Shown here: positions 1 through 8,723 of the stretch, piece by piece | Layout of the letters: each line of letters begins with the position of its first letter | How positions within the stretch are numbered: position 1 is the stretch's first letter | Assembly (NCBI RefSeq): GCF_001458595.1 | Contig: NZ_LN890327.1 | Span: forward strand, 673,294 to 737,293 | Reading direction: 5' to 3' | DNA length: 64,000 nucleotides | Source: Clostridium neonatale | GTDB taxonomy: Bacteria > Bacillota > Clostridia > Clostridiales > Clostridiaceae | The notes under the pieces: model-generated | The model's database searches: none | What the model saw: the letters and a program-made list of their open reading frames with translations, nothing else | Told to the model about the DNA's origin: nothing | Translations under genes and position numbers: made by a program

Positions 1-1
1 C

Positions 2-169
2 ATTAATAATGTACTTACTAGAGAAGTATTATTAGAAAAAATTTGGGGATTTGACTTTTATGGAGAAACTAGGACTGTTGATATGCATATTAAGCAATTG
101 AGAGATAAGCTAGATTTGAAAGAGTATTTAAAGACTGTGTATAAGGTAGGATATATATTAAAAGACTGA
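2..169 (+). CDS. Response regulator, C-terminal winged-helix end (partial)
   Basis: The window opens inside this gene; the frame starting at base 2 stays open for 55 codons to a TGA at 167-169. The visible residues include EVLLEKIWGFDFYGETRTVD, then HIKQLRDKLD and a final VYKVGYILKD. This is the recognition-helix and beta-hairpin end of an OmpR/PhoB-type DNA-binding domain (family knowledge). The receiver domain lies outside the window. The histidine kinase gene starts 10 bases downstream after a GGGAG ribosome site, so the two form a two-component operon. Target genes cannot be read from this fragment. Confidence 0.9.
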   Translation: MNNVLTREVLLEKIWGFDFYGETRTVDMHIKQLRDKLDLKEYLKTVYKVGYILKD

Positions 170-179
170 GGGAGATTTT

Positions 180-1592
180 ATGAAACTAACAAATAAGTTA
201 TTTTTATATTTTGGTATTTTATTTTTTTTTACGATAAATATATTTGGAATGGTATTAATTCAATCAAATTTTAATTTAACAGTTAAAAATACAGTGAATG
301 CTTCATTAGGTGAATATTCGGTTATTTACACTAATCTTGAATCTAAAGAAACAATGAGTAATATTTTTTTAACTAATAGAGATATTATTAAAATAAAGAG
401 TGATTCATACCTTAAAAATATTAATAACCCAAATATCTCATTAGAGTTTAGAACACTTGATAAGAAGATGTTTTATAGTACTAAGAATTCAGATATATTA
501 TACTCGGAAAAGATTTATAATATTAAAGATAATTTAAGTAATTATATGATATATAAAGAAGAAAATAATAAGATTCTTTTAATAACTAATATTATTTCAA
601 TTAATAATAATAAATACTATTTTACATATATGAACAACTTGGATAATTTATATAACGATAGGATAAAGAGTATTTTTACTCTTATAAAGCTAAATGTGGT
701 AATTGGGGTTTTTTTACTATTTATTATATATCTAATATCAATAGAAATAACAAAACCAATTAATAATTTAATTGATAGTATGGAAGATATTATAGAAGGA
801 AATTATAACAAAAAATTTACTTATAAAAGCAATATTTCTGAAATCAATTCAATCTCCAATAATTTTTCACTTATGAATGAGGAAATACAGAAAAAAATAA
901 AACAACTTAGAGAACAAAATAATTCTAAACAGAGATTTATTGATAATTTAACCCATGAGATAAGAACACCTTTAACATCAATTATTGGATATTCTGATTT
1001 AATGATGAATAAGAAAGTACAAGATATAGATTTAATTTATAAATCCTTTAATAATATAAATAGGGAAGGAAAACGTATTTTAGCACTGACATCAAATCTT
1101 GTTTCATTAATTACGCTAGATAAAAAATCATTAAAATTAAATAACTATAGTTTAAAAGAGATCTTGTATGATGTTAGGAATGCATTAAACATGAAAATAA
1201 TTCAATATGATGTGGAGCTACTTATTAAAGGCGATGATATTGAAGTTTTTTCAGACAAAAATTTATTAACTATTTTAATTTCTAATTTTATTGATAATGC
1301 AATTAAAGCAACAATTGATAGAGATATAAGAAAAGTTATATCAATAGTTGATAAAAATATATTGATAATAAAGGATACTGGTAAAGGTATTTCAAAAAGT
1401 GATATAAATAAAATATTTGAACCATTTTATATGGCTGATAAATCAAGAAATAAATCTGTAGATGGCTTTGGATTAGGACTTAGTATATGTAAAGAAATTA
1501 GCAATTTATTAGATATAAACATTGAAATAAAAAGTGAAATTGATGTGGGAACAGAAATAATATTGAATTTTAAAGGGAGCTTAAGAGAGTGA
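180..1592 (+). CDS. Membrane sensor histidine kinase
   Basis: A 470-residue transmembrane sensor kinase, partner of the response regulator just upstream. Residues 7-29 form a first membrane helix, roughly 30-165 an extracytoplasmic sensor region, and about 168-190 a second helix followed by a HAMP-like linker. The HisKA motif HEIRTPLTS carries the likely phosphorylated His259. The ATPase part shows the N box FIDNAIKAT, the G1 box IKDTGKGIS and the G2 box GFGLGLSICKEI. The GTG start of the next gene overlaps its stop by four bases, so both are translated together. The extracellular part is not a sensor I can name, so the signal is unknown. Confidence 0.93.
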   Translation: MKLTNKLFLYFGILFFFTINIFGMVLIQSNFNLTVKNTVNASLGEYSVIYTNLESKETMSNIFLTNRDIIKIKSDSYLKNINNPNISLEFRTLDKKMFYSTKNSDILYSEKIYNIKDNLSNYMIYKEENNKILLITNIISINNNKYYFTYMNNLDNLYNDRIKSIFTLIKLNVVIGVFLLFIIYLISIEITKPINNLIDSMEDIIEGNYNKKFTYKSNISEINSISNNFSLMNEEIQKKIKQLREQNNSKQRFIDNLTHEIRTPLTSIIGYSDLMMNKKVQDIDLIYKSFNNINREGKRILALTSNLVSLITLDKKSLKLNNYSLKEILYDVRNALNMKIIQYDVELLIKGDDIEVFSDKNLLTILISNFIDNAIKATIDRDIRKVISIVDKNILIIKDTGKGISKSDINKIFEPFYMADKSRNKSVDGFGLGLSICKEISNLLDINIEIKSEIDVGTEIILNFKGSLRE

Positions 1593-2170
1593 AAAAAGTA
1601 GTAGTTATTGTAATAGTAATTTTTATAGTAACTTATATTTCGTATAATCATACAAGTACTAAAATTGAAGAAAACAAAATATATACTAAAAATATAGATT
1701 TTTCTGCTGGTAAAGGTGCACCGCTTGACATTGATGACACTCGAATTATAGAAAAATCAAAAGAAATACTAACAGCAATATATAATGAAAATGATTTTAC
1801 CAAATTTAACATTGATATAAATTTATCATCAGATAGTATTTTTTATGCTTACTTCTTAACAAAAGAGACAACAGGTTATTTTATAAGTTTTAATATAGAT
1901 GAAGGAATTTTAAATAGCTTAATAAAACTTGAAAAAGTTGAAGTTAAATCTAAAGATACGCAAAAGTCCTTAGAGGAATTATTGGATATTGCAGAAGAAA
2001 ATATAGAGAAGCTTCAAATATATGATATAGACAGTTTTGAAATAGATAAATATGAATTTTTTGGAGAAACATTTGCGATTTATTATAAAAATAAATATTC
2101 AAGTAGACAAATATCTATTTTTATAGATTATGTGACTGGTGAGTTATTAGAATACAATTACTATATTTAA
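1589..2170 (+). CDS. Membrane-anchored hypothetical protein, two-component operon partner
   Basis: A 193-residue protein with a GTG start inside the GTGA overlap with the kinase gene. Residues 3-18 form one hydrophobic anchor with no lipobox, and the rest is predicted to face outward. The C-terminal stretch (AIYYKNKYSSRQISIFIDYV, then TGELLEY) resembles the end of PepSY-like domains, where a strand leads into a D..TGE motif; this is weak family evidence. Translational coupling to the kinase suggests an accessory protein that modulates or responds to that system. I do not recognise a specific function. Confidence 0.75.
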   Translation: MKKVVVIVIVIFIVTYISYNHTSTKIEENKIYTKNIDFSAGKGAPLDIDDTRIIEKSKEILTAIYNENDFTKFNIDINLSSDSIFYAYFLTKETTGYFISFNIDEGILNSLIKLEKVEVKSKDTQKSLEELLDIAEENIEKLQIYDIDSFEIDKYEFFGETFAIYYKNKYSSRQISIFIDYVTGELLEYNYYI

Positions 2171-2217
2171 TTAAGTTATAAATAGAATAATATTAAAAAA
2201 TTTAACATTAATATTTA

Positions 2218-2274
2218 TTGAAAAAATGTAAAAAAAGTGCTACATTGGTATAGTGGTATTACCACTGTACCAAT
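2218..2274 (+). promoter_or_regulatory. Promoter with overlapping 31-bp palindromic GntR-type operator
   Basis: A possible -35 TTGAAA (2218-2223) and -10 TACATT (2241-2246) are 17 bases apart. Overlapping and following the -10 is a palindrome at 2244-2274 with arms of 15 bases and one central base; 14 of 15 arm positions pair. Its core is GTGGTATTACCAC, which fits the TGGT-N3-ACCA form typical of FadR/FCD GntR operators (family knowledge). A FadR-type regulator is encoded as the last gene of the operon that starts here, so autoregulation is the simplest reading. Confidence 0.75.
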
Positions 2275-2298
2275 TGCTTTTGTGAGGAGGTGAATTTG

Positions 2299-2649
2299 AT
2301 GAAATATTTACAACAATTAATGATTATTTTAGCAGCATATATTTTAGGGATAGTAGTACAAGTTGTCTTTAACTTACCAATTCCAGGAACTGTATTAGGA
2401 TTAATTTTACTTTTCTTGGGATTATATAGTGGAATAATTAAAGCAGAAATGATTGAAGATATGTGTGAGATTTTAATATCCCATATGTCTTTTTTATTTA
2501 TTCCAGCAGGTGTTGGATTAATCACTAGTTTCAAATTTTTACAAGGAAAAATTATGGCTTTCTCAGCTATAATAATAATTTCAACTGTTATTGTATGGGT
2601 GGTTACTGCATATGTAGTGAAATTTTTAAGAAAGGTGTGTTCTAAGTGA
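2299..2649 (+). CDS. lrgA: CidA/LrgA family membrane protein
   Basis: A small hydrophobic protein of 116 residues with four predicted membrane helices and the family signature around NLPIPGTVLGLILLFL. The start is set at the ATG at 2299 because AGGAGG lies at 2285-2290, eight bases before it; the in-frame upstream GTG at 2290 sits in the ribosome site. LrgA/CidA proteins were first described as holin-like regulators of murein hydrolase activity. Homologues in Bacillus and Streptococcus act with LrgB in pyruvate uptake. The adjoining lrgB overlaps by four bases, as expected for a two-subunit complex. Confidence 0.9.
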   Translation: MKYLQQLMIILAAYILGIVVQVVFNLPIPGTVLGLILLFLGLYSGIIKAEMIEDMCEILISHMSFLFIPAGVGLITSFKFLQGKIMAFSAIIIISTVIVWVVTAYVVKFLRKVCSK

Positions 2650-3350
2650 AAGATATAATTAGTTCTCCTGTATTTGGGGTGTTAATATCCATTGCTGTTT
2701 ATTTAACAGGATGCCTAATTAAAGACAAATTAAAGTTCTCAATTTTTAATCCATTATTAATTGCAATAATACTTTTAGTTATAATATTATCAAAATTTAA
2801 TATTCAATATAGTGATTATAATAAGGGAGGAGAAATAATTTCTTTCTTTTTAGCACCAGCCACTGTTGCTTTGGCATTACCATTATATAAGAAGTTTTCT
2901 CTATTTAAGAAAAATGCACTGCCTATTTTGGCTGGAATTTTATGTGGGGCTATATCAGGAATAATTAGTGTTATTGGATTTGCAAAGTTATTTCATCTTT
3001 CAAATGAGCTTACAGAATCATTAATACCTAAATCAATAACAACGCCAATAGGAATGGCATTATCAGAACAGTTAGGAGGTATGCCATCAATTACAGTCGT
3101 TGCAATTATAGTAACTGGAATATTGGGATCAATTATTGGACCGTTTTTGTACAAGCTATTAAAAATAAATGATAAAGTTGCAATGGGAATAGCTATGGGA
3201 AATTCATCTCATGCAGTTGGTACGGCAAGAGCAATGGAGATAGGTGAAACAGAAGGCGCAATGAGCGGCTTAACTATTGCAATTTCAGGGATAATAACAG
3301 TTGTGTTGGCACCTATATTGTGGAATTTTTTTCTAAAACTTATTAATTAG
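2646..3350 (+). CDS. lrgB: LrgB family membrane protein
   Basis: A 234-residue polytopic protein with seven or so hydrophobic segments and the conserved LrgB stretches PKSITTPIGMALSEQLGG and GNSSHAVGTARAMEIGETEG. Its GTG start overlaps the lrgA stop in a GTGA motif. LrgB is the larger partner of LrgA; the pair is implicated in pyruvate/small-metabolite transport and in control of autolysis. Here it is regulated, by inference, by the GntR protein encoded downstream and not by the LytST system used in bacilli, since no lytST genes are next to it. Confidence 0.92.
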   Translation: MKDIISSPVFGVLISIAVYLTGCLIKDKLKFSIFNPLLIAIILLVIILSKFNIQYSDYNKGGEIISFFLAPATVALALPLYKKFSLFKKNALPILAGILCGAISGIISVIGFAKLFHLSNELTESLIPKSITTPIGMALSEQLGGMPSITVVAIIVTGILGSIIGPFLYKLLKINDKVAMGIAMGNSSHAVGTARAMEIGETEGAMSGLTIAISGIITVVLAPILWNFFLKLIN

Positions 3351-3370
3351 TAATTTAAGGGGGAATAGGT

Positions 3371-3961
3371 ATGGCTGATAACTCAAGAAAAAATATAATG
3401 TCAATAGGAAAAATTATCTGCTCCATTGATAAGTTATTGATAGAAGGAAAAGAACAAAGATTAAAAGCAAAATTAAGCAAGCAAATAAAAAACAGTATTT
3501 TTACAGATGATATATTAGCTAAGCTTAATGAATGTGATTTTACAGGAATAATTGATGAAGAAGAAAGTGTAGTTAAACTTTTTGACAGTATATTTCCTAT
3601 ATTTATAAATGATAATAATGCTACTTTTAGATTATATAAGCATAAGATAGAAGTAGATTTATCGGATGATATGAAAGATAGGTATATTTATATGTTTTCT
3701 GACGGTAGATTAACATCTGGATTATTTCAATGTTTCTCTATTGGTGATAATGAATATTTATATGGAATAAAGAGAATAATTGATGTAATACCATTATTTA
3801 AAAGAGAACTTCTTAGTACATTAGCTAATTTTAAAGATAATATTGATAAACATAATTGCGAAATAAAGAACTTTGAAGGTAGAGAAGATTTAGCAGAAAA
3901 GAATTACTCTGAGTTAAATTCATATTTAACAGAAAAGATAGCTAATGAAAGGAAGTTATAG
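3371..3961 (+). CDS. Hypothetical protein of the lrgAB-gntR operon
   Basis: A soluble protein of 196 residues with no membrane helix or signal peptide, starting at an ATG nine bases after GGGGGAATAG. It has a charged helical N-terminus (residues 1-50), a mixed middle part (80-140) with the aromatic stretch DRYIYMFSDGRL, and a charged helical C-terminus. I recognise no family. It lies between lrgB and the gntR gene and ends one base before the regulator's ATG, so it belongs to that operon and may serve the same metabolite response. Function unknown. Confidence 0.75.
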   Translation: MADNSRKNIMSIGKIICSIDKLLIEGKEQRLKAKLSKQIKNSIFTDDILAKLNECDFTGIIDEEESVVKLFDSIFPIFINDNNATFRLYKHKIEVDLSDDMKDRYIYMFSDGRLTSGLFQCFSIGDNEYLYGIKRIIDVIPLFKRELLSTLANFKDNIDKHNCEIKNFEGREDLAEKNYSELNSYLTEKIANERKL

Positions 3962-4630
3962 ATGCTGAATCCAGTAAAAAATATAAAAGTATATGAAGTA
4001 ATAATGGAAGAGATAAAAGATATTGTTAAAAAGGGAGAATTAAAAAGCGGAGAGAAACTTCCATCCGAAAGAGAACTGGCTGATAAGCTTGAAGTGAGCA
4101 GAACATCAGTGAGAGAGGCATTGAAAGCCTTAACTATGCTTGGACTAATAGAATCTAAACATGGTGAAGGTAATTTTATAAAAAGTAATTTTGAAAATAG
4201 TTTATTAGAGCCATTATCTATTGTTTTTTTACTTATAGGAAGTAAAAATGAAGATATTATTGAATTAAGAAGAATAATAGAACCAGAAGCAGCAGGTCTT
4301 GCTGCAAAAAATATAACAGAATCTGAGCTTAGAGATTTAAAAGAAATAATGAAAGAATTAAATAATTCTTTAGATGCTGAAATTTGTGCACAATTAGATA
4401 AAAAATTCCACTATAAAATAGCACAGGCTTCAGGAAATCATTTGATTTCTACAATAATGTTTTCAATTTCATCTCTCATAGAGAAATATATTGATAGTTC
4501 TCGTATTCACAATATAAATAAAAAAGTGGTTAAACTTCAACATGAAGAAATATACAAGGCCTTAGAAAGTCGAGATTCTAAGAAAGCTTCTGAATATGTA
4601 AAAAAACATTTAGAGTTGGGCATTATTTAA
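3962..4630 (+). CDS. GntR family regulator, FadR/FCD subfamily
   Basis: A 222-residue repressor-type protein. Residues 8-75 are the winged helix, with the GntR signature LKSGEKLPSERELADKLEVS followed by RTSVREALKALTMLGLIES. Residues about 95-215 are the all-helical FCD effector domain, with the pattern ELRRIIEPEAAGLAA and the candidate metal-binding residues D..FH (LDKKFHYKIA) and a later His. FCD regulators of this type often sense organic acids such as lactate, pyruvate or gluconate. The palindrome at 2244-2274 is the likely operator. The effector is not determined by sequence; pyruvate or lactate would fit lrgAB. Confidence 0.92.
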   Translation: MLNPVKNIKVYEVIMEEIKDIVKKGELKSGEKLPSERELADKLEVSRTSVREALKALTMLGLIESKHGEGNFIKSNFENSLLEPLSIVFLLIGSKNEDIIELRRIIEPEAAGLAAKNITESELRDLKEIMKELNNSLDAEICAQLDKKFHYKIAQASGNHLISTIMFSISSLIEKYIDSSRIHNINKKVVKLQHEEIYKALESRDSKKASEYVKKHLELGII

Positions 4631-4716
4631 ATAGAAGGATACATGTTAAGTATGTGAAATTTTACTTTAAACACTACTATATCCTTTGATTTATATATAA
4701 AGAAAGAAGGTATATT

Positions 4717-5889
4717 ATGATTGGTGATAAAATGTTTTATAAAACATTATTTAAAAATTTATTTGTAGACACATTTGAACTAAAGCTATGGGATGGAAGT
4801 TCGGAGATTTATGGTGAAGGAGAACCAAAATTTAAGATAATTTTTAATGAACCAATTCCAAAAGCGGATATTATTAAAGATCCATCAATTGCTTTTGGTG
4901 AAGGATATATGACTAAGAAATTAGATATAGAAGGAAGTATTCAAGATGTTATAGAATCATTATATAATAGTAAAGAGAGCTTTTTAGGTAATGAAAAGTA
5001 TGCTAATTTAATAAAGATGGTTAAGAATAATATAAAAAATAGCAAAAAAAATATTGAATTCCATTATGATGTAGGAAATGATTTCTATAAGTTATGGCTA
5101 GATGATACTATGACATATTCTTGTGGATACTTTAAATCTCAAAATGATTCATTAACTGATGCACAAAAAAATAAGGTTGATCACATACTTAAAAAGTTGA
5201 ACCTAAAAGAAGGAGAAACTTTATTAGATATAGGATGTGGATGGGGAGAATTAATAATTACTGCAGCTAAAAAGTATAAAGTTAAAGCTATGGGCGTAAC
5301 ACTAAGTACTCAGCAATTTGAAAAAGTTAAAAAAAGAATAGAAAGTGAAGGACTAAATGAATTAGTTGAAGTTGAACTTACAGATTATAGAGAAATAAAA
5401 AATAGAAAATTCGATAGAGTTGTCAGTGTAGGAATGTTAGAACATGTTGGTAAAGATAATCTTTCTGAGTATTTTTCTACCGTAAAAGAATTATTAAATG
5501 ATAAAGGTGTATCTTTGCTTCATTGCATAACTAACACTTCTGATAGTGGAACTAACAGCTGGATAAATAAATATATATTCCCAGGTGGATATGTACCATC
5601 AATTCAAGAATTAGTTAATTATATGTCGGAGAAAAACTTTAATGTAATAGATGTTGAGAATCTTAGATTACATTACGGAAAAACATTGGAATGCTGGGCA
5701 TCTAATTTTGAAAATGCGATGCCTGAAATAGAAAAGATGAAGGATGAAACTTTCATAAGAATGTGGAGGATGTATTTAAACTCTTGTGCAGCTTCATTCA
5801 ATTGTGGAAATATTAATTTACATCAATTCTTATTTACTAAAGGAGTAAATAATGATTTGCCATGGACAAGAGAATATATGTATAAATAA
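4717..5889 (+). CDS. cfa: Cyclopropane-fatty-acyl-phospholipid synthase
   Basis: Transfers a methylene group from S-adenosylmethionine to the double bond of membrane phospholipid acyl chains. The 390-residue length matches the family. It has the hallmark N-terminal part, the YDVGNDFYKLWLDD.MTYSCGYF stretch (about 119-140), the SAM site LLDIGCGWGE (169-178), the VSVGMLEHVG motif, and the conserved C-terminal region with HYGKTLECWASNF. The ATG at 4717 follows AGAAAGAAGG. It is followed by a strong terminator and is probably monocistronic or at the end of the gntR transcript. Cyclopropane lipids usually protect against acid, solvent or stationary-phase stress. Confidence 0.95.
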   Translation: MIGDKMFYKTLFKNLFVDTFELKLWDGSSEIYGEGEPKFKIIFNEPIPKADIIKDPSIAFGEGYMTKKLDIEGSIQDVIESLYNSKESFLGNEKYANLIKMVKNNIKNSKKNIEFHYDVGNDFYKLWLDDTMTYSCGYFKSQNDSLTDAQKNKVDHILKKLNLKEGETLLDIGCGWGELIITAAKKYKVKAMGVTLSTQQFEKVKKRIESEGLNELVEVELTDYREIKNRKFDRVVSVGMLEHVGKDNLSEYFSTVKELLNDKGVSLLHCITNTSDSGTNSWINKYIFPGGYVPSIQELVNYMSEKNFNVIDVENLRLHYGKTLECWASNFENAMPEIEKMKDETFIRMWRMYLNSCAASFNCGNINLHQFLFTKGVNNDLPWTREYMYK

Positions 5890-5902
5890 TATATTTATAA
5901 TT

Positions 5903-5953
5903 AAAATAGCTGTAACGCTATACACATTTCATGTAGCGTTACAGCTATTTTTA
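5903..5953 (+). terminator. Rho-independent terminator after cfa
   Basis: An 18-base arm at 5903-5920 pairs perfectly with 5934-5951 around a 13-base loop. The inner stem contains AGCTGTAACGCTA and the 3' arm ends in a run of T. It closes the cfa transcript. Confidence 0.9.
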
Positions 5954-6134
5954 TATCTTATCCAATTAAAGAAAATGATAAAATTATTGGAACTTTAATC
6001 GGAAGTATTAAATTTGATAGTATATCAAGCTATGCAGCTAAAATAAAAATTAGCAAAGAAGGATTAATGTTGTTGTTTCAATAATTATAGCCATGATATG
6101 TGCCTATATATTATTGAACAAAGGTTATAATTAA
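5953..6134 (+). pseudogene. Remnant of a Cache-domain sensor (probably chemoreceptor) gene
   Basis: No start codon or full frame is left. The frame from 5953 reads SYPIKENDKIIGTLIGSIKF and then SISSYAAKIKISKEG, the pattern of the distal strands of a dCache ligand-binding domain. It stops at 6082. Another frame, entered near 6069, then reads VSIIIAMICAYILLNKGYN, a membrane helix such as follows a Cache domain, and stops at 6132. A frameshift or small deletion between the two parts and the lack of both ends indicate decay. The fragment abuts the cfa terminator, so a deletion joint may lie here. Confidence 0.45.
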
Positions 6135-6485
6135 TCATATAAAAAATGGAGAAACAATTTTGGGATAATTGTTTATGCAAAAATTCTAACCTTTTTTTAT
6201 TTGAATGAAAAGTTTCTGCAGAAAATAATAGCTTTATTTATTTGTTTCATATAAATATGAAATTTAAATTTTGCATTTTGGGGTGAATCTTAATGAATAT
6301 GAATAGATATCTCTATAATCGAGCATATAAGATAGTGAATTTTGCTTGATATTGATGAAACTTACTATATAATATATTTATTGTATTTTTATGGAGAAAT
6401 TTTAAAACTATGATATAATTAGTTAGAAAGTTGAAATTGACTATTATATAAACTTTGTGTTTTATAATATAACAGGAGGAAGGAC
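6135..6485. other. Intergenic stretch before the DUF4491 gene
   Basis: About 350 AT-rich bases with stops in all frames and no convincing gene. TATGATATAATTAG at 6410-6423 could supply a -10 element for the next gene, but no good -35 is evident. AGGAGGAAGG at 6475-6484 is the ribosome site of the gene at 6486. Confidence 0.5.
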
Positions 6486-6770
6486 ATGCAGTTTAATGGT
6501 TTGATTATAGGAGTGTCGGTATTTTTAATTATTGGTATATTTCATCCTATTGTGATTAAGGCAGAGTATTATTTCACTAAAAAAATTTGGCCTGCATTTT
6601 TAATAATGGGAATAATTTTTTCAGTTGTATCACTATTTTGCACAAATGATATAGTAAGCATCTTGCTTGGAGCATTAGGTTTTACTTGCTTTTGGAGTAT
6701 AAAAGAATTATTTGAGCAAGAAGAAAGAGTAAATAAGGGTTGGTTCCCTAAAAATCCAAAGAGAAAATAA
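6486..6770 (+). CDS. DUF4491 family small membrane protein
   Basis: A protein of 94 residues with three hydrophobic segments (about 5-25, 33-51 and 55-72). The C-terminal signature RVNKGWFPKNPKRK, with the preceding FWSIKELFEQEERV, is characteristic of the DUF4491 family. The ATG follows a very strong AGGAGGAAGG site. No function has been established for this family as far as I know. It stands alone, with a terminator downstream. Confidence 0.85.
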   Translation: MQFNGLIIGVSVFLIIGIFHPIVIKAEYYFTKKIWPAFLIMGIIFSVVSLFCTNDIVSILLGALGFTCFWSIKELFEQEERVNKGWFPKNPKRK

Positions 6771-6841
6771 ACTTAATATGAAATTTTTTAATGATTAAAA
6801 GAAAACTTTAAAAAAATATATTTTGAGGGTTAATAATAAAT

Positions 6842-6867
6842 GAATCATGTTTATCATGATTCTTTTT
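6842..6867 (+). terminator. Rho-independent terminator after the DUF4491 gene
   Basis: GAATCATG (6842-6849) and CATGATTC (6855-6862) form a perfect 8-bp stem with a 5-base loop, directly followed by TTTTTT. Confidence 0.8.
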
Positions 6868-6991
6868 TATGTGGATTATTAGCTAGTTTATTAATAGAAA
6901 TCTATAATTATCTATTAAGTATAGCCAGTAGAATAAAACAATTAATTATATAAAATATATAATCTGTTTATTAAAAGAAAGGGCATATCAA

Positions 6992-8335
6992 ATGAAAAAC
7001 AAAATAGAAAATTTGACTGAAGGTGTTATATGGAAGAAAATCGTATTATTTGCTATTCCAATAATGCTGAGTAATTTATTACAACAATTATATAATGCAT
7101 GTGATAGTGCTGTTGTTGGGAATTTTGCAGGAAGTGAAGCACTAGCTGCAGTAGGATCCACAGATGCACTTATTAATTTATTAGTTGGATTTTTCCTTGG
7201 AATCTCTACAGGGACAGGTGTAATATTTTCAAGATATTTTGGTGCAGATGATGAAAAGAAGCTTTTAGACGTAATGAATGCTGCTGTGATGTTAAGTATT
7301 ATTTGTGGTATTTTTATTATGATTATTGGACTTATATGGACAACTGATTTATTAAAAATAATGCATTGCCCAGAAGATGTAATAAATCTAGCTACTACAT
7401 ATTTAAGAATTTATTTATTAGGAATGGTAGGAATGCTTGTATACAATGTTGGATCTGGTATTATACGTGCCTGTGGTGATTCAAAGCACCCACTTTATTA
7501 TTTAATGTTTAGTGGTATTTTAAATTTAATACTTAATTTGATTTTTGTTGCAGGATTTAATATGGGGGTAGCTGGATCTGCTTTAGCCACAGCAATTTCA
7601 CAATTTTTTTCAGCATTTTTGGTAATAATGAATCTTGTAAGAATACCATATAGCTATAGATTAAATATTCGTAAGATTAAGTTCAACAAAGAAACAGCCA
7701 AGCAAATAATAAAAATTAGCGTTCCTTGTGGGTTACAATCATCAATGTTTAATATTTCAAATATGATTGTTCAAATAAAAATAAATGATTTTGGATCAGT
7801 TGCAATGGCAGGATGTGCTGCATATGAAAAGATAGATGGATTTTTGTATATGCCAATGATGGCTTTGGGATTATCAATTTCAACTTTTGTTGGACAAAAT
7901 ATTGGTGCAGGAAAATATGAAAGGATAAAAAAAGGAGTAAATGTATGTTTAGTATTGTCTGTAATAATGACAATGATTGGAAGTGCGATAGTTTTGCTTA
8001 CAGGTGGTAGATTATTAAATGTATTTACAGATAATGAAGAAGTTAAAAATATAGGTATATTAATGATGTTTATACTTGCACCTTTTACATGGACACATTC
8101 ATTTACAGAAATTTTAGGCGGAGCAATACGTGGTGCAGGATCAGCTGTTCAAGTTATGGTAATAACAGCATTAAATATATGTGTACTTCGTATTATATGG
8201 ATGATTGTAGCACTTCCAATTAAAAGTGATATAAAAGTATTAAGCTGGTGCTATCCAGTATCATGGATTATATGTTCAATATGTTTTATTGCATATTACG
8301 TAAAAGGTAATTGGCTTAAAGAGTTAAATGGATAA
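6992..8335 (+). CDS. MATE family efflux transporter
   Basis: A polytopic protein of 447 residues with about twelve membrane helices in two homologous halves, as in the multidrug and toxic compound extrusion family. Typical family stretches are PIMLSNLLQQLYNACDSAVVGNF near the N-terminus and GGAIRGAGSAVQVM in the second half. It probably exports organic cations or drugs using a Na+ or H+ gradient. The ATG at 6992 follows AAAGAAAGGGC. It is monocistronic, and no regulator is adjacent. Substrate cannot be inferred. Confidence 0.93.
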   Translation: MKNKIENLTEGVIWKKIVLFAIPIMLSNLLQQLYNACDSAVVGNFAGSEALAAVGSTDALINLLVGFFLGISTGTGVIFSRYFGADDEKKLLDVMNAAVMLSIICGIFIMIIGLIWTTDLLKIMHCPEDVINLATTYLRIYLLGMVGMLVYNVGSGIIRACGDSKHPLYYLMFSGILNLILNLIFVAGFNMGVAGSALATAISQFFSAFLVIMNLVRIPYSYRLNIRKIKFNKETAKQIIKISVPCGLQSSMFNISNMIVQIKINDFGSVAMAGCAAYEKIDGFLYMPMMALGLSISTFVGQNIGAGKYERIKKGVNVCLVLSVIMTMIGSAIVLLTGGRLLNVFTDNEEVKNIGILMMFILAPFTWTHSFTEILGGAIRGAGSAVQVMVITALNICVLRIIWMIVALPIKSDIKVLSWCYPVSWIICSICFIAYYVKGNWLKELNG

Positions 8336-8357
8336 GAATGTATTAAATAATGGGATA

Positions 8358-8385
8358 TTGACAAACAAAAATAAAGGAATATAAT
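8358..8385 (+). promoter_or_regulatory. Consensus sigma-A promoter of the T-box leader
   Basis: TTGACA (8358-8363) and TATAAT (8380-8385) are both perfect consensus elements, 16 bases apart. Transcription would start near 8392, giving a leader of about 330 bases before the dehydrogenase gene. Confidence 0.85.
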
Positions 8386-8391
8386 GAAAAA

Positions 8392-8670
8392 TATAAATGT
8401 GTTGATTGAGAAGAGTATACTTACAAAATTATTAAAGAGAGCCATGGTATGCTGAAAAGTGGTATATATTTTGTATTTAGAAAATCACTCATGAACAGCC
8501 TGCTGAAAGAAGAAATTTCAATTAAGCAAGGACGGATAACACCCGTTAAAATGTTTTACATTAGCAAGAATCAGCTTAAGATGTAATAAGAGAGGTTGTA
8601 GCAATACAGCAATTTAAGTGGTACCGCAGAACTAGGGTTTTGTCTTAATATATGGACAAGCCCTTTTTAT
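8392..8670 (+). ncRNA. T-box riboswitch leader with terminator
   Basis: The T-box bulge motif AGTGGTACCGCAG lies at 8617-8629. Upstream are AAAGAGAGCC and GCTGAAAAGTGG, as in stem I of T-boxes, an AAGAGTA segment resembling the specifier-loop 5' side, and GACGGATAACACCCGTT, as in stem III. The intrinsic terminator pairs AGGG and TTGTC (8634-8644) with GACAA and CCCT (8655-8664) and ends in TTTTT. The TGGT at 8619-8622 would pair with a tRNA ending in ACCA, i.e. discriminator A. The specifier codon could not be fixed; GAAC at 8493-8496 marks the likely 3' side of the specifier loop. Confidence 0.85.
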
Positions 8671-8723
8671 ATACAAATTTTTATAATTAATAAGCAATAT
8701 AATAAAAGAACGGGGGAAAAAAT

